DNA from: Pseudoruminococcus massiliensis
GTDB lineage: Bacteria; Bacillota; Clostridia; Oscillospirales; Acutalibacteraceae
DNA length: 64,000 nt
Assembly (NCBI RefSeq): GCF_900291955.1
Contig: NZ_OLMR01000003.1
Location: 62,001 to 126,000 of the forward strand
Reading direction: 5' to 3'
In this document: in pieces, positions 1 through 8,622 of the stretch
Numbering within the stretch: the stretch's first letter is position 1
Layout of the letters: the number at the start of each line of letters is the position of its first letter
The notes under the pieces: generated by a model
Told to the model about the DNA's origin: nothing
What the model saw: the letters and a program-made list of their open reading frames with translations, nothing else
The model's database searches: none
Position numbers and translations under genes: made by a program

Positions 1-1
1 C

Positions 2-79
2 GAGGGTTCAGCGGATGATGTTGAAATGCTGAAATCCGTAGCTGACAAATATATATATTCATTCACAGAATTACTTTGA
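2..79 (+). CDS. C-terminal end of an unidentified protein (partial)
   Basis: An open frame enters from the left edge and ends at a TGA at 77-79, giving 25 residues ending in YSFTELL. It is directly followed by an intrinsic terminator, which supports it being the real end of a gene. Too little remains to assign a family. Two-component genes often sit next to ABC exporters like the one that follows, but nothing in these residues proves that. Confidence 0.5.
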   Translation, partial: EGSADDVEMLKSVADKYIYSFTELL

Positions 80-80
80 T

Positions 81-132
81 AAAAATTCTTGATTAGGTGT
101 TAAATACACTTAGTCAAGAATTTTTCTTTTTT
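81..132 (+). terminator. Intrinsic terminator
   Basis: AAAAATTCTTGA pairs with TCAAGAATTTTT across a loop of about 20 bases and is followed by a T-rich tract. It closes the gene ending at 79. Confidence 0.75.
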
Positions 133-140
133 AGAAACTT

Positions 141-210
141 TCTACAAAGTTTACCAGAAATCGACAAAGTTTACCACTTTGTAGAATTTTTTTATTTTAT
201 ATGGTATGAT
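141..210 (+). promoter_or_regulatory. Probable activator-dependent promoter with two direct repeats
   Basis: ACAAAGTTTACCA occurs at 144-156 and again at 164-176, a 20-bp (two helical turn) period. The flanks TCTACAAAGT (141-150) and ACTTTGTAGA (176-185) are also inverted repeats. A -10 like TATGAT lies at 205-210 with no recognisable -35 at the usual distance. Tandem repeats two turns apart, immediately upstream of where a -35 would be, are typical of response-regulator-activated promoters. The cognate regulator is not visible in the window. Confidence 0.5.
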
Positions 211-258
211 TTGTTTATAAAAATAGTTTGAAAAAATTTTGATAAGGGGTGTTTATTT

Positions 259-1464
259 ATGAGGCTTTTATCAGTAACATTTAAAAATATCAAGAAGTTT
301 ATACAGCATAAGCCATTTTTATTTGCATTTTTAGTAATATCACAGATAGTCTGTGTTATAGTTGTTTTTCTTGTATGTGGTTTTGTTGATAATGCTAATC
401 GTGAAAGTAAAGTTATACAAGAAGGGGCAAATATTTTTTGGATTAACTTAACAAATTATGAGGAGTTGGAATATTCTATATCTTATAATGGAGAAAATAC
501 ATACTATATAGATTCCGAAGGAAATGTATACACTAAGGAAGAAATAGCTGATTTAAAGTGTCCTGAAGGTTATTTTTCTGATGTATGTTATTTGAAAAAT
601 TTCAAACCTAAAATGGAAGAATTTATAAAATTTTTAGGTGATAATTATAGTGGTATTGCTATATTTGGACAAGTAGATGATAAAGTAGCTTCAATATCTT
701 TTTTATCAGGTCTTTCTAAAGATGAGTCTGAAATTTCTAAGGAATTATCTGATTTTAACAATTCAAATAAAAATATAATGAGAATATCTACAAGCGATTG
801 TGAATCTGTATTCGGTAAAAAACCAGTTGTAGGTGATAAAGTTAATTTGGGTGGTCAAGAATATACAATTTCTATTATAGATGAAGATATTGCAGGAATT
901 GATATACCATATAATTCTATACCAGATAATTTCTTAATTAACACAATAGCAGTCTATACAGTAGAACCTTGTACACCTAAAGAGTCCTCTGAAATATCAG
1001 AAAAAATAAAAGAACTTTTTCAAACAGAAAATTTTGACACACCAGAGCCACGAGTTCTTGATGAAGTTCAAAATATACAGCTTGCTTATGGCATTACAGC
1101 TGCAGTTATTATTATGATTATCCTAAACATAAGTAGAGTATATTCTTATGTTCTTACATATAGAAAGAAATCTTTTGCTATTATGAATATATGTGGTGCA
1201 AGCAAGAGAAAGATATTCCTTATTTATTTGGTGGAGCTTATGCTTACGCTTATAGTTACTTTTGGAATAGCTTTATTAATTTTTCACATGCTTATATTAC
1301 AGCCGATAGCAGTAAGCTATCCAAATTTCTTAATAAGTATGACTTTGCAGACATACCTTATAATTTTTGGTATATACTTTGTAGTTGCAGTTTTGATAAT
1401 GTCGCTTACAATTTCAAGATTTATAAGCAAATCTGCTGTTGAGATGGAAAGGAGCGGTGACTGA
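259..1464 (+). CDS. FtsX/MacB-type ABC transporter permease 1
   Basis: This 401-residue membrane protein has one N-terminal helix (about residues 20-42), a large extracytoplasmic domain and three C-terminal helices (about 270-390). That is the topology of FtsX/MacB/LolC permeases, which work by mechanotransmission rather than classical substrate translocation. The start is ATG with GGGGTG upstream. The stop overlaps the next start by one base (TGATG), so the two permeases are translationally coupled. With the second permease and the ATPase it forms one exporter. The substrate is unknown; antimicrobial peptide resistance or lipoprotein/peptide export are the usual roles in Firmicutes. The promoter repeats suggest induction by a two-component system. 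Confidence 0.8.
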   Translation: MRLLSVTFKNIKKFIQHKPFLFAFLVISQIVCVIVVFLVCGFVDNANRESKVIQEGANIFWINLTNYEELEYSISYNGENTYYIDSEGNVYTKEEIADLKCPEGYFSDVCYLKNFKPKMEEFIKFLGDNYSGIAIFGQVDDKVASISFLSGLSKDESEISKELSDFNNSNKNIMRISTSDCESVFGKKPVVGDKVNLGGQEYTISIIDEDIAGIDIPYNSIPDNFLINTIAVYTVEPCTPKESSEISEKIKELFQTENFDTPEPRVLDEVQNIQLAYGITAAVIIMIILNISRVYSYVLTYRKKSFAIMNICGASKRKIFLIYLVELMLTLIVTFGIALLIFHMLILQPIAVSYPNFLISMTLQTYLIIFGIYFVVAVLIMSLTISRFISKSAVEMERSGD

Positions 1465-2696
1465 TGAAATATCTTAGATACGGCTGTCTTTCAATCAGCA
1501 AAAATATATTATTTACATTTATTATGGTGCTTGAGGTGGTAGCACTTCTTGTTACAACAAATGTTACAATAGGTTCTGCAAATAATAAATCAGTTCTTAC
1601 AAGGCCTTTTGATGATATTGTAAATAAAGAAGGATATTATTGCTTTTTTGAGCCTATGTGGGAAACACAAGAAGAAGCAACTGAATTTTATGGCTTATTT
1701 AATAAGCTTAAATCAGCAACTATTATTTCATCAGACCAAATTGACGCAAATAAAATCGTAGATGATGATATATTTTTTAAGTATAGTATGCCATTGCAGA
1801 GTGGTTCTTGGCCAAAAACTGCCACAGATGGACAAGGCAGACCTTATGTAGTTGTATCACCTGATTATATGAAAAATGTAGGTGAAACAATTACCACTGA
1901 TGGTGTAGGTGAATGTGTTATATCTGGTGTTCTAACTGAAGTTACATATATTCCTGCATTTACAATGTATAACGAAGAAAATGTTGTAACAAGCTTTTAT
2001 AGAAGTGCCGATTATACAGTGGCGATAGAAGCAATTAAGGCTGGCAGTTCAGATGAATTGAAATATAGCGATTCGGCGATTATTATGGCTAAAAGTGCTT
2101 ATAAGGCTTTAAATGATAATAAAGATATAACATATCTCAACTGTTTTATAACATATGATGATAATATCTCAAAAGCTGATATGGAATATAATAAGGGCAT
2201 AATGAAACAGATTACTGAGTTTCAAAAGGAACATGCTGATTTTTATCCTATTGCTCCAAAATTTACACCTCTTTCACAGATAAAAGATAGTATGGATACA
2301 TATGTAACAAATAGTTATATAAATATACTTCCAATAATATTTGTGGTTGCAGCAATAGTTCTTATCGGACTCATAGGCTCTGTTGCGATAAATACTGTAA
2401 CTCAGATAAGAAACTATGGAATATACTTTCTTTGTGGCTCAAAATGGAGTGATTGCTTTAAAATATCTCTTGCGAATATTTCAATAATACTGCTTTTCTC
2501 GGGAGTACTTTCGGGAGTGTTGCTCTATTGCTCGAAATTTATCAATCTAAATTATCTTATTGGACAGGTTTACGAATGGAATAATCTTTATATCTCACTT
2601 GGAGTAATTCTTGCAATGATGCTTCTTGCATTGATTATTCCGTTTGGCATAATAAGGTTTACATCACCAGTTGAAGTTATAAAATCAAAGAAATAA
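1464..2696 (+). CDS. FtsX/MacB-type ABC transporter permease 2
   Basis: A 410-residue permease of the same architecture as the upstream gene: N-terminal helix at about 10-32, an extracytoplasmic domain of about 250 residues, and three C-terminal helices at about 285-400, ending in SPVEVIKSKK. The SPVEV-type ending is common in this permease family. It starts at the TGATG overlap and ends 12 bases before the ATPase gene. It presumably heterodimerises with the first permease. Sequence divergence between the two suggests distinct roles, but substrate and partner cannot be read from sequence. Confidence 0.8.
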   Translation: MKYLRYGCLSISKNILFTFIMVLEVVALLVTTNVTIGSANNKSVLTRPFDDIVNKEGYYCFFEPMWETQEEATEFYGLFNKLKSATIISSDQIDANKIVDDDIFFKYSMPLQSGSWPKTATDGQGRPYVVVSPDYMKNVGETITTDGVGECVISGVLTEVTYIPAFTMYNEENVVTSFYRSADYTVAIEAIKAGSSDELKYSDSAIIMAKSAYKALNDNKDITYLNCFITYDDNISKADMEYNKGIMKQITEFQKEHADFYPIAPKFTPLSQIKDSMDTYVTNSYINILPIIFVVAAIVLIGLIGSVAINTVTQIRNYGIYFLCGSKWSDCFKISLANISIILLFSGVLSGVLLYCSKFINLNYLIGQVYEWNNLYISLGVILAMMLLALIIPFGIIRFTSPVEVIKSKK

Positions 2697-2708
2697 GGAG
2701 TGAAAGAT

Positions 2709-3371
2709 ATGCTGAAAATCGAAAATCTTACCAAAACATATAATTATAAAAAGTCTAATGCTTTTATAGCCCTTAAAGATGTTTCGCTCGAGGTGGAAGA
2801 CGGAGAGATGCTTGCTATTATCGGAAAATCTGGAGCAGGTAAAAGTACACTTCTCCATATAATCGGTTGTATAGATAAATTTGAGAAAGGTAGTTATATA
2901 ATAGACGGAACAGATGTACATAGTCTTTCAGATAATAAGCTTGCGAAAATCCGCAATGAAAAGGTTGGCATAGTTATGCAGGATTTTGCCCTTATTGATG
3001 AATATTCCGTTATTGAGAATGTTATGATTCCGCTGAATTTCTCAAAGAAAAAGCTTGGCAAACCAAAAGAGCTTGCTATGAAAGCTCTTCAAAGAGTAGG
3101 TATAGCAAACCTCGCTAAAAAGCCAGTTTCTAAGCTTTCAGGCGGTCAAAAACAAAGAGTCGCTATTGCCCGGGCAATAGTCAATGACCCGTCTTTCATT
3201 CTTGCAGACGAACCGACTGGTGCTTTAGACACCAAAACTTCGTCAGAAATAATGGAACTTTTCACCGAACTAAATAAGTCTGGCAAAACTGTTATAATCA
3301 TAACGCACGACCTTACAGTTGCCGATAAATGCAAACGAAAGGTAGAAATTAGTGACGGCAGAATAATCTAA
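2709..3371 (+). CDS. ABC transporter ATP-binding protein (MacB/LolD type)
   Basis: A 220-residue ATPase with Walker A GKSGAGKST (about residues 40-48), Q-loop VMQDFAL, signature LSGGQKQR, Walker B FILADEPTGALD and H-loop THD. ADEPTGALD is characteristic of the MacB/LolD/SalX exporter ATPase class, matching the two FtsX-type permeases upstream. I chose the ATG at 2709 because AAGGAG at 2695-2700 lies 8 bases upstream; a GTG at 2700 would overlap that ribosome binding site. It powers the exporter from the cytoplasmic face and is the last gene of the three-gene operon. Confidence 0.9.
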   Translation: MLKIENLTKTYNYKKSNAFIALKDVSLEVEDGEMLAIIGKSGAGKSTLLHIIGCIDKFEKGSYIIDGTDVHSLSDNKLAKIRNEKVGIVMQDFALIDEYSVIENVMIPLNFSKKKLGKPKELAMKALQRVGIANLAKKPVSKLSGGQKQRVAIARAIVNDPSFILADEPTGALDTKTSSEIMELFTELNKSGKTVIIITHDLTVADKCKRKVEISDGRII

Positions 3372-3391
3372 ATAATTTTTTGTTAAAATTG

Positions 3392-3420
3392 TTGACTTTT
3401 ATAATTTTCGGTAGTATAAT
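3392..3420 (+). promoter_or_regulatory. Promoter of the trp operon leader
   Basis: TTGACT at 3392-3397 and TATAAT at 3415-3420 are separated by 17 bp. Transcription should begin near 3427, giving a leader of about 340 nt before trpE. Confidence 0.85.
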
Positions 3421-3429
3421 CGAACCAAA

Positions 3430-3730
3430 GTTAATTGAATAAATAAACCGTTGAACAAGAATAGTAGGGTTTATCAAGCGTATTAAGAGAGCTGATGTTT
3501 GGTGTAAATCAGTTATGCAGATTTACTTGAATGGGCTTGCAAGGGTAGCAGGAAACCGAATTGTTTCGGGAGTAATGGCTAACGGGAACTCTGTCCGTTA
3601 TCAGTAGAGTGCGTATGAAGTACGCAAAATGAGTGGGTTTCTTTTATAAATGACCAATTTGGGTGGTACCGCAGAAGTTTCAAAGCTTTTGTCCCAAGGA
3701 TTAAATTCCTTGTGACGAAAGCTTTTTTTG
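3430..3730 (+). promoter_or_regulatory. T-box leader (tRNA-Trp responsive) with terminator
   Basis: The T-box sequence GGGTGGTACCGCAG is at 3661-3674, with a long structured stem I region before it. A candidate specifier codon TGG (Trp) lies at 3500-3502 within GTTTGGTGTAAATC. The terminator is at 3682-3730: AAAGCTTTTGTC pairs with GACGAAAGCTTT, followed by T's. Uncharged tRNA-Trp would bind the specifier and the TGGT bulge and favour the antiterminator, switching on the trp genes. The position immediately upstream of trpE supports the Trp assignment. Confidence 0.92.
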
Positions 3731-3765
3731 ATTTTTAAAATAACTGAAAAAGAGAGGTAATAACT

Positions 3766-5220
3766 ATGATTAAGCCGTCTTGTGACGAAATTATGGAGCT
3801 TGCAAAAAGCTACAACACAATTCCTGTCTGTAAGGAGATTTTGGCTGATGTAATTACACCGATTACATTGCTAAGAAGAATAGCAGCTTCCAAGAAAAGA
3901 TTTTTCTTGCTTGAAAGCATCGAGGGCGGCGAAAAGTGGGGAAGATATTCATTTATAGGCTATGACCCGATTATGCGTGTAAGCTGTAAAAATGCTGTTG
4001 TAACAATCGACCGCAACGGCAAGATGAAGAATATCGAAACTAAAAAGCCTCTTGAGGTTTTGCGTTCAATACTTAAGGATTATAAATCACCAAGCCTTAA
4101 AGAGCTTCCACCGTTTACAGGTGGTTTGGTTGGATATTTTGCTTATTCAATGATAGGCTATGCTGAACCAAAGCTTAAAATCAAAAGCGGTGATTTCAAT
4201 GACTATGATGTAATGCTTTTCGATAAGGTTATTGCATATGACCACCTAAAGCAAAAAATCTGTGTTATAGTTAATATGTCAACAGATAAGATTCTTGAAA
4301 ATTACGGCAAGGCTACCGCAGAGATTGAAAAAATAATAAATCTCATAAATGACTCATCTCCTTTGCCAGAGCTTAAAGGCAGAATGAAATCTGATTTTGA
4401 GTGCAATGTCAGCGAAAAGGAATATTGCAATATAGTTGAAAAAACAAAGGAATATATTCGTGATGGAGATATTTTTCAGGCAGTTATCTCAAGAAAGTTT
4501 ACTTGTAAATATGACGGCAGCTTAATAAACGCTTATCGTGTACTCAGAACGATAAATCCTTCACCTTATATGGTTTATATGAATATTGATGATGACGAGA
4601 TTATCAGCACATCACCAGAAACTCTTGTCAGACTTCAGAATGGCAGACTTTATACTTTCCCAGTTGCTGGTTCAAGACCTCGTGGTAAGACCGATGAAGA
4701 AGATATAGCTCTTGAAAAGTCACTTCTCAGCGATGAAAAAGAGCTTTCCGAACATAATATGCTTGTTGACCTCGGCAGAAATGACCTTGGCAGAATTTCA
4801 AAGTATGATTCCGTAGAGGTTACTAAGTATATGGTTATACACAGATATTCAAAGATTATGCACATATGCTCACAGGTTGAATCAAACATTCGAGATGATT
4901 GTGATGCTATGGACGCTATTGAGTCCGTACTTCCAGCAGGAACACTTTCAGGAGCTCCAAAGATAAGAGCTTGTGAGATTATCGAGGAGCAAGAGGCACT
5001 TCCAAGAGATATTTATGGTGGTGCTTTGGGATATATGGATTTCACAGGAAACCTCGATACTTGCATAGCAATCCGTATGGCGTATAAAAAGGGCGAAAAT
5101 GTATATGTTCAGGCTGGTGGCGGAATAGTTGCTGATAGCGTTCCGAAGAATGAATACGAAGAATCCGCAAATAAAGCGGCGGCTGTAATGAATGCCGTAA
5201 GAAATGCCGATGAGCTTTGA
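3766..5220 (+). CDS. trpE: Anthranilate synthase component I
   Basis: TrpE (484 aa) converts chorismate plus ammonia (supplied by TrpG) to anthranilate, the first step of tryptophan synthesis. Visible family signatures are LLESIEGG near residue 45 (the Trp feedback-site region), STSPETLVR, AGSRPRG, HNMLVDLGRNDLGR, PAGTLSGAPKIRA and YGGALGYMDF towards the C-terminus, all normal for the chorismate-binding fold. The length is normal. It starts at ATG after AGAGAGG and lies 19 bases before trpG. It is controlled by the T-box leader, with feedback inhibition expected from the conserved LLES element. Confidence 0.96.
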   Translation: MIKPSCDEIMELAKSYNTIPVCKEILADVITPITLLRRIAASKKRFFLLESIEGGEKWGRYSFIGYDPIMRVSCKNAVVTIDRNGKMKNIETKKPLEVLRSILKDYKSPSLKELPPFTGGLVGYFAYSMIGYAEPKLKIKSGDFNDYDVMLFDKVIAYDHLKQKICVIVNMSTDKILENYGKATAEIEKIINLINDSSPLPELKGRMKSDFECNVSEKEYCNIVEKTKEYIRDGDIFQAVISRKFTCKYDGSLINAYRVLRTINPSPYMVYMNIDDDEIISTSPETLVRLQNGRLYTFPVAGSRPRGKTDEEDIALEKSLLSDEKELSEHNMLVDLGRNDLGRISKYDSVEVTKYMVIHRYSKIMHICSQVESNIRDDCDAMDAIESVLPAGTLSGAPKIRACEIIEEQEALPRDIYGGALGYMDFTGNLDTCIAIRMAYKKGENVYVQAGGGIVADSVPKNEYEESANKAAAVMNAVRNADEL

Positions 5221-5239
5221 TAAAGGGAGATGAATTAAA

Positions 5240-5803
5240 ATGGTACTTCTGATTGATAACTACGATAGCTTTTCATATAATCTTGTTCAGCTTGCAGGCT
5301 CAATCAATCCTGACATCAAGGTTATAAGAAATGATGAACTTACAGTTGATGAGATAAAGGCACTTAAGCCATCACATATCATACTTTCACCTGGTCCTTG
5401 CTATCCTAAGGACGCAGGAGTTTGCGAAGAAGTCGCAGTAAAGCTTGGAGATATTCCTATACTTGGTGTATGCTTAGGTCATCAGGCGATATGTGAAGCC
5501 TACGGCGGAAAAATCATTCACGCAAAACAGCTTATGCACGGTAAGATGAGTGTTGTTGATATTGATAATTCATGCGAGATATTCAAGGGCTTGCCTGAAA
5601 AAATCGAAGTTGCAAGATACCATTCGCTTATAGCAGAGGCAGAAAGCTTGCCAGATTGTCTTGAGGTAGTTTCAAGAGATGCGATAGGTGAGATTATGGC
5701 GGTCAAGCATAAGGAAAAGAATATATTCGGAGTACAGTTTCACCCTGAATCAATTCTGACACCTCAAGGTAGAATTATAATGGAGAATTTCCTTAGTATA
5801 TAA
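5240..5803 (+). CDS. trpG: Anthranilate synthase component II (glutamine amidotransferase)
   Basis: TrpG (187 aa) is a class I glutamine amidotransferase: DNYDSFSYNL at the start, oxyanion segment SPGPCYPKDAG, nucleophile Cys78 in GVCLGHQ, and the His168/Glu170 pair in QFHPES. It supplies ammonia to TrpE. It is a separate polypeptide, not fused to TrpD as in some enterobacteria. It could also serve p-aminobenzoate synthesis (PabA role), a common dual use; no separate pabA is seen here. A 300-bp palindromic repeat begins 16 bases after its stop. Confidence 0.95.
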   Translation: MVLLIDNYDSFSYNLVQLAGSINPDIKVIRNDELTVDEIKALKPSHIILSPGPCYPKDAGVCEEVAVKLGDIPILGVCLGHQAICEAYGGKIIHAKQLMHGKMSVVDIDNSCEIFKGLPEKIEVARYHSLIAEAESLPDCLEVVSRDAIGEIMAVKHKEKNIFGVQFHPESILTPQGRIIMENFLSI

Positions 5804-5819
5804 CAGATTAGTTAATAAA

Positions 5820-6118
5820 CTTCCCTAAGACACTTAAAAGTTTCGCTCGAGCCTTTTCAAAGGCTCGCAGGGTTGAGGGACGGAGTCCCTCATGGGTTTT
5901 AAGGGCAACGCCCTTAACATCTCTTGCCCCTTATTGGCGAACGAAGTTCGCCAATAAAATTTCTTTTGGTAACAATATTAGTCAATAAGGGCGGACTTTG
6001 TCCGCCCTCAGAAGTGAAGAATGTTAAGGGCTTCGCCCTTAAAACCCACCAAAGGCTCTGCCTTTGGAATCCGCAAGCTTTTGAAAAAGCTTGAGCAAAA
6101 CTTTTAGCTGTCTTGGGG
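5820..6118 (+). repeat. Long palindromic hairpin-cluster repeat, copy 1
   Basis: This ~300-bp non-coding element is built almost wholly of small hairpins: GAGCCTTTTCAAAGGCTC, GAGGGACGGAGTCCCTC, AAGGGCAACGCCCTT, GGCGAACGAAGTTCGCC, AGGGCGGACTTTGTCCGCCC, AAGGGCTTCGCCCTT, CCAAAGGCTCTGCCTTTGG and AAGCTTTTGAAAAAGCTT. Its outer ends (CCCTAAGACACTTAAAAG and CTTTTAGCTGTCTTGGGG) are imperfect inverted repeats. A second copy is at 48890-49189. It is GC-richer than its surroundings and contains no gene, so it looks like a MITE or REP/BIME-type element. It lies inside the trp operon and would be transcribed as a large stem. Confidence 0.85.
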
Positions 6119-6189
6119 CAGTGCGATAGCTTATCAATGATAATTATTTTTAGTTTTAGATAAAACCTAATATAAGGAGTGAATTTTTT

Positions 6190-7203
6190 ATGATAAAGGA
6201 AGCAATTCATAAATTAGTACTTGGAGAAAATCTTAGTACAGAAGAAACAGAAAAAGTTATGAGTGAGATTATGGGTGGAGAGGCTACAAACGCTCAGATT
6301 TCAGCATTTTTGACAGCACTTAGAATCAAAGGCGAAACCGTTGATGAGATTACAGCTTGTGCAAGAGTTATGCGTGATATGGCAGTAAGACTCAAAATAA
6401 ATAGAGATGTTCTTGAAATTGTTGGAACAGGCGGTGACGAAGTAGGAACTTTCAACATCTCAACTACTTCAGCATTCGTAATTGCGGCAGGCGGAGTTAC
6501 TGTTGCAAAGCACGGAAACAGAAGTGTTTCAAGTAAGAGTGGTGCCGCTGATGTTCTTGAAAAGCTTGGTGCTAAAATCACCATTACAGCAGAACAGAAC
6601 GAAAAGGTTCTTAATGATTGTGGATTTGTATTTATGTTTGCACCAGGTTATCATTCATCTATGAAATATGCCGCACCTGTAAGAAAAGAAATCGGAATAA
6701 GAACAGTATTTAATGTTCTCGGACCTCTTACAAATCCTGCATTTGCTACAATGCAGCTTATGGGTGTATATGAAGATTCACTTGTAAAGCCAATGGCACA
6801 GGTACTTAAAAATCTCGGAATCAAGTTTGGAATGGTTGTTTGCGGTGACCATAAGCTTGATGAGGCTACTGTTACAGGAGATAACCTCGTTTGTGAGATT
6901 AAAAACGGCGAAATCAAGGAATATACAATCAATCCTGAAACACTTGGTTTTAATAAAGCAAGCCTTGAAGATATTATCGGTGGCACACCTGAGGAAAACG
7001 CACAAATTACTCGTGATATTCTTTCAGGCAAGCTTACAGGTGCAAAGCGTGATACTGTTGTTCTCAATTCTGCACTTTGTTTCTATATTGCAGATAAAGC
7101 AGAAACTGTTGAGGACGGAATAAAGCTTGCAAATGAGCTTATTGACAGCGGAAAAGCATATGAACAGCTTGAAAAATATGTCAGCCTTACAAATAAGTAT
7201 TGA
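6190..7203 (+). CDS. trpD: Anthranilate phosphoribosyltransferase
   Basis: TrpD (337 aa) transfers the phosphoribosyl group of PRPP to anthranilate. Signatures: GTGGDEVGTFNIST near residue 79 (PRPP/anthranilate site), KHGNRSVSSKSGAADVLE, and NVLGPLTNPA in the C-terminal half. The start is ATG after AAGGAGTG (6176-6183). It is separated from trpG by the 386-bp gap holding the palindromic repeat, unlike the tight spacing elsewhere in the operon, so polarity or an internal promoter may matter here. No strong promoter was seen in the gap. Confidence 0.95.
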   Translation: MIKEAIHKLVLGENLSTEETEKVMSEIMGGEATNAQISAFLTALRIKGETVDEITACARVMRDMAVRLKINRDVLEIVGTGGDEVGTFNISTTSAFVIAAGGVTVAKHGNRSVSSKSGAADVLEKLGAKITITAEQNEKVLNDCGFVFMFAPGYHSSMKYAAPVRKEIGIRTVFNVLGPLTNPAFATMQLMGVYEDSLVKPMAQVLKNLGIKFGMVVCGDHKLDEATVTGDNLVCEIKNGEIKEYTINPETLGFNKASLEDIIGGTPEENAQITRDILSGKLTGAKRDTVVLNSALCFYIADKAETVEDGIKLANELIDSGKAYEQLEKYVSLTNKY

Positions 7204-7220
7204 TAACAGGGAGAGATAAA

Positions 7221-7997
7221 ATGATTCTCGATACATTAGCTGAATCTACAAGAAAGCGTGTTGAGGCAAGAAAGCTGATAACTCCTTTAGAAAAGATTAA
7301 GAGAAAAGCAAGCCTTGTTGGAATGGGCGGTTTTGAATTTGAGAATGCTCTCAAAAAGGACAGTATGGCATTTATCTGCGAGGTTAAAAAGGCGTCGCCT
7401 TCAAAGGGTATAATTGCAGAGCGTTTTCCTTATCTTGAGATTGCTTCAGAATATTACAGAGCTGGTGCAGACGCTATATCCGTTCTTACCGAGCCTGAAT
7501 ATTTTAAGGGCAGTGACGATTTTCTTTACGAAATCAGCAAAACAGTTCCGACACCGCTTTTGCGTAAAGATTTTACGATTGACGAATATATGATTTATGA
7601 GGCAAGGCTTATGGGAGCGTCAGCGGTACTTTTAATATGTGCCTTGCTTGATACAGAAACTCTCAAAAGCTATATCGAAATTTGCGATAGCTTAGGACTT
7701 TCTGCTCTTGTTGAGGCTCATTCTGAGAAAGAAGTTGAATCTGCACTTAATGCAGGAGCAAGAATTATCGGTGTAAATAATCGTGACCTTAGAACCTTTG
7801 AAGTTGATATAGAAAATTGTATGCGTCTGCGTTCACTTGTTCCGAATGATATAATATTTGTTGCGGAGAGCGGAATTAAAACAGCTGAGGATATAAACAG
7901 ACTTCGTTCCGCAAATGTCAATGCAGTTCTTATCGGAGAAACTCTTATGAGAGCCGAAAATAAAAAGGTGGCACTTGATGCCCTCAAAGGACTTTGA
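7221..7997 (+). CDS. trpC: Indole-3-glycerol phosphate synthase
   Basis: TrpC (258 aa) closes the ring of CdRP to indole-3-glycerol phosphate. The TIM-barrel signatures are present: EVKKASPSKG (catalytic Lys), LLRKDFTIDEY, LVEAHSEKEVE, IIGVNNRDLRTF, VAESGIKTAED and AVLIGETLMR. I chose ATG 7221 because AGGGAGAG sits just upstream; an in-frame TTG at 7200 lacks a ribosome binding site. It is monofunctional (TrpF is separate) and lies 14 bases before trpF. Confidence 0.95.
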   Translation: MILDTLAESTRKRVEARKLITPLEKIKRKASLVGMGGFEFENALKKDSMAFICEVKKASPSKGIIAERFPYLEIASEYYRAGADAISVLTEPEYFKGSDDFLYEISKTVPTPLLRKDFTIDEYMIYEARLMGASAVLLICALLDTETLKSYIEICDSLGLSALVEAHSEKEVESALNAGARIIGVNNRDLRTFEVDIENCMRLRSLVPNDIIFVAESGIKTAEDINRLRSANVNAVLIGETLMRAENKKVALDALKGL

Positions 7998-8011
7998 AAC
8001 GGGGTGATTAA

Positions 8012-8620
8012 ATGCCCAAGATAAAAATATGCGGTCTTAAAAGATTGGAAGATATTTATGCTGTGAATGAATATAAGCCAGATTATATCGGCTTTGTATT
8101 TGCAGGCAAGAAGCGTTGTATAAGTCCAGAGCTTGCATATGAGCTTAAACAGAATTTAGATAAAAGCATAAAAGCAGTTGGAGTTTTCGTAAATGCGGAG
8201 GTTGAATTTATTCTCAATCTTGTTGAGAGCGGAGCAATAGATGCTATACAGCTTCACGGTGATGAGGATAACGAGTATATAAAAGAACTTCGCTCGAAAA
8301 CTTCTGCACCGATAATCAAAGCAGTAAGGGTAAAATCTGCTGAGGATATTCTTGTGAGCGAAAATATTCAATGCGACTATCTTTTGCTTGATACCTATGC
8401 TGATAATGCCTATGGTGGTACAGGTGAAACTTTCGATTGGAATATAATTCCGAAAATAAGTAAGCCGTTTTTCTTGGCGGGCGGTCTTACATCTGAAAAT
8501 ATAGCTATCGCCACAAAGGTAAATCCATATTGCCTTGATATAAGCAGTGGAGTAGAAACTGATGGCTTTAAGGATAAAACGAAAATAGAAAAGGCAATTA
8601 AAATTGTAAGGAGTGTTTAG
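8012..8620 (+). CDS. trpF: Phosphoribosylanthranilate isomerase
   Basis: TrpF (202 aa) isomerises phosphoribosylanthranilate to CdRP. It has [10 protein letters not shown] at the start with the catalytic Cys, [41 protein letters not shown] with the catalytic Asp, [12 protein letters not shown] and [11 protein letters not shown]. The start is ATG after GGGGTG. It is two bases from trpB, so the two are probably translationally coupled. Confidence 0.95.
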   Translation: MPKIKICGLKRLEDIYAVNEYKPDYIGFVFAGKKRCISPELAYELKQNLDKSIKAVGVFVNAEVEFILNLVESGAIDAIQLHGDEDNEYIKELRSKTSAPIIKAVRVKSAEDILVSENIQCDYLLLDTYADNAYGGTGETFDWNIIPKISKPFFLAGGLTSENIAIATKVNPYCLDISSGVETDGFKDKTKIEKAIKIVRSV

Positions 8621-8622
8621 AA

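Noticed and set aside
5820-6118. The hairpin cluster as a CRISPR array or as tRNA genes
   Set aside because: There are no regularly spaced direct repeats with unique spacers, and no cloverleaf with a T-loop; the stems are nested palindromes that recur in a second copy.
5914-6210. A 98-codon minus-strand frame over the first palindromic repeat
   Set aside because: The frame is a by-product of hairpin repeats; it has no ribosome binding site and the other copy of the repeat does not keep the same frame.
7200-7220. TTG start for trpC seven codons upstream of the chosen ATG
   Set aside because: The TTG has no ribosome binding site; GGGAG lies between it and the ATG at 7221.
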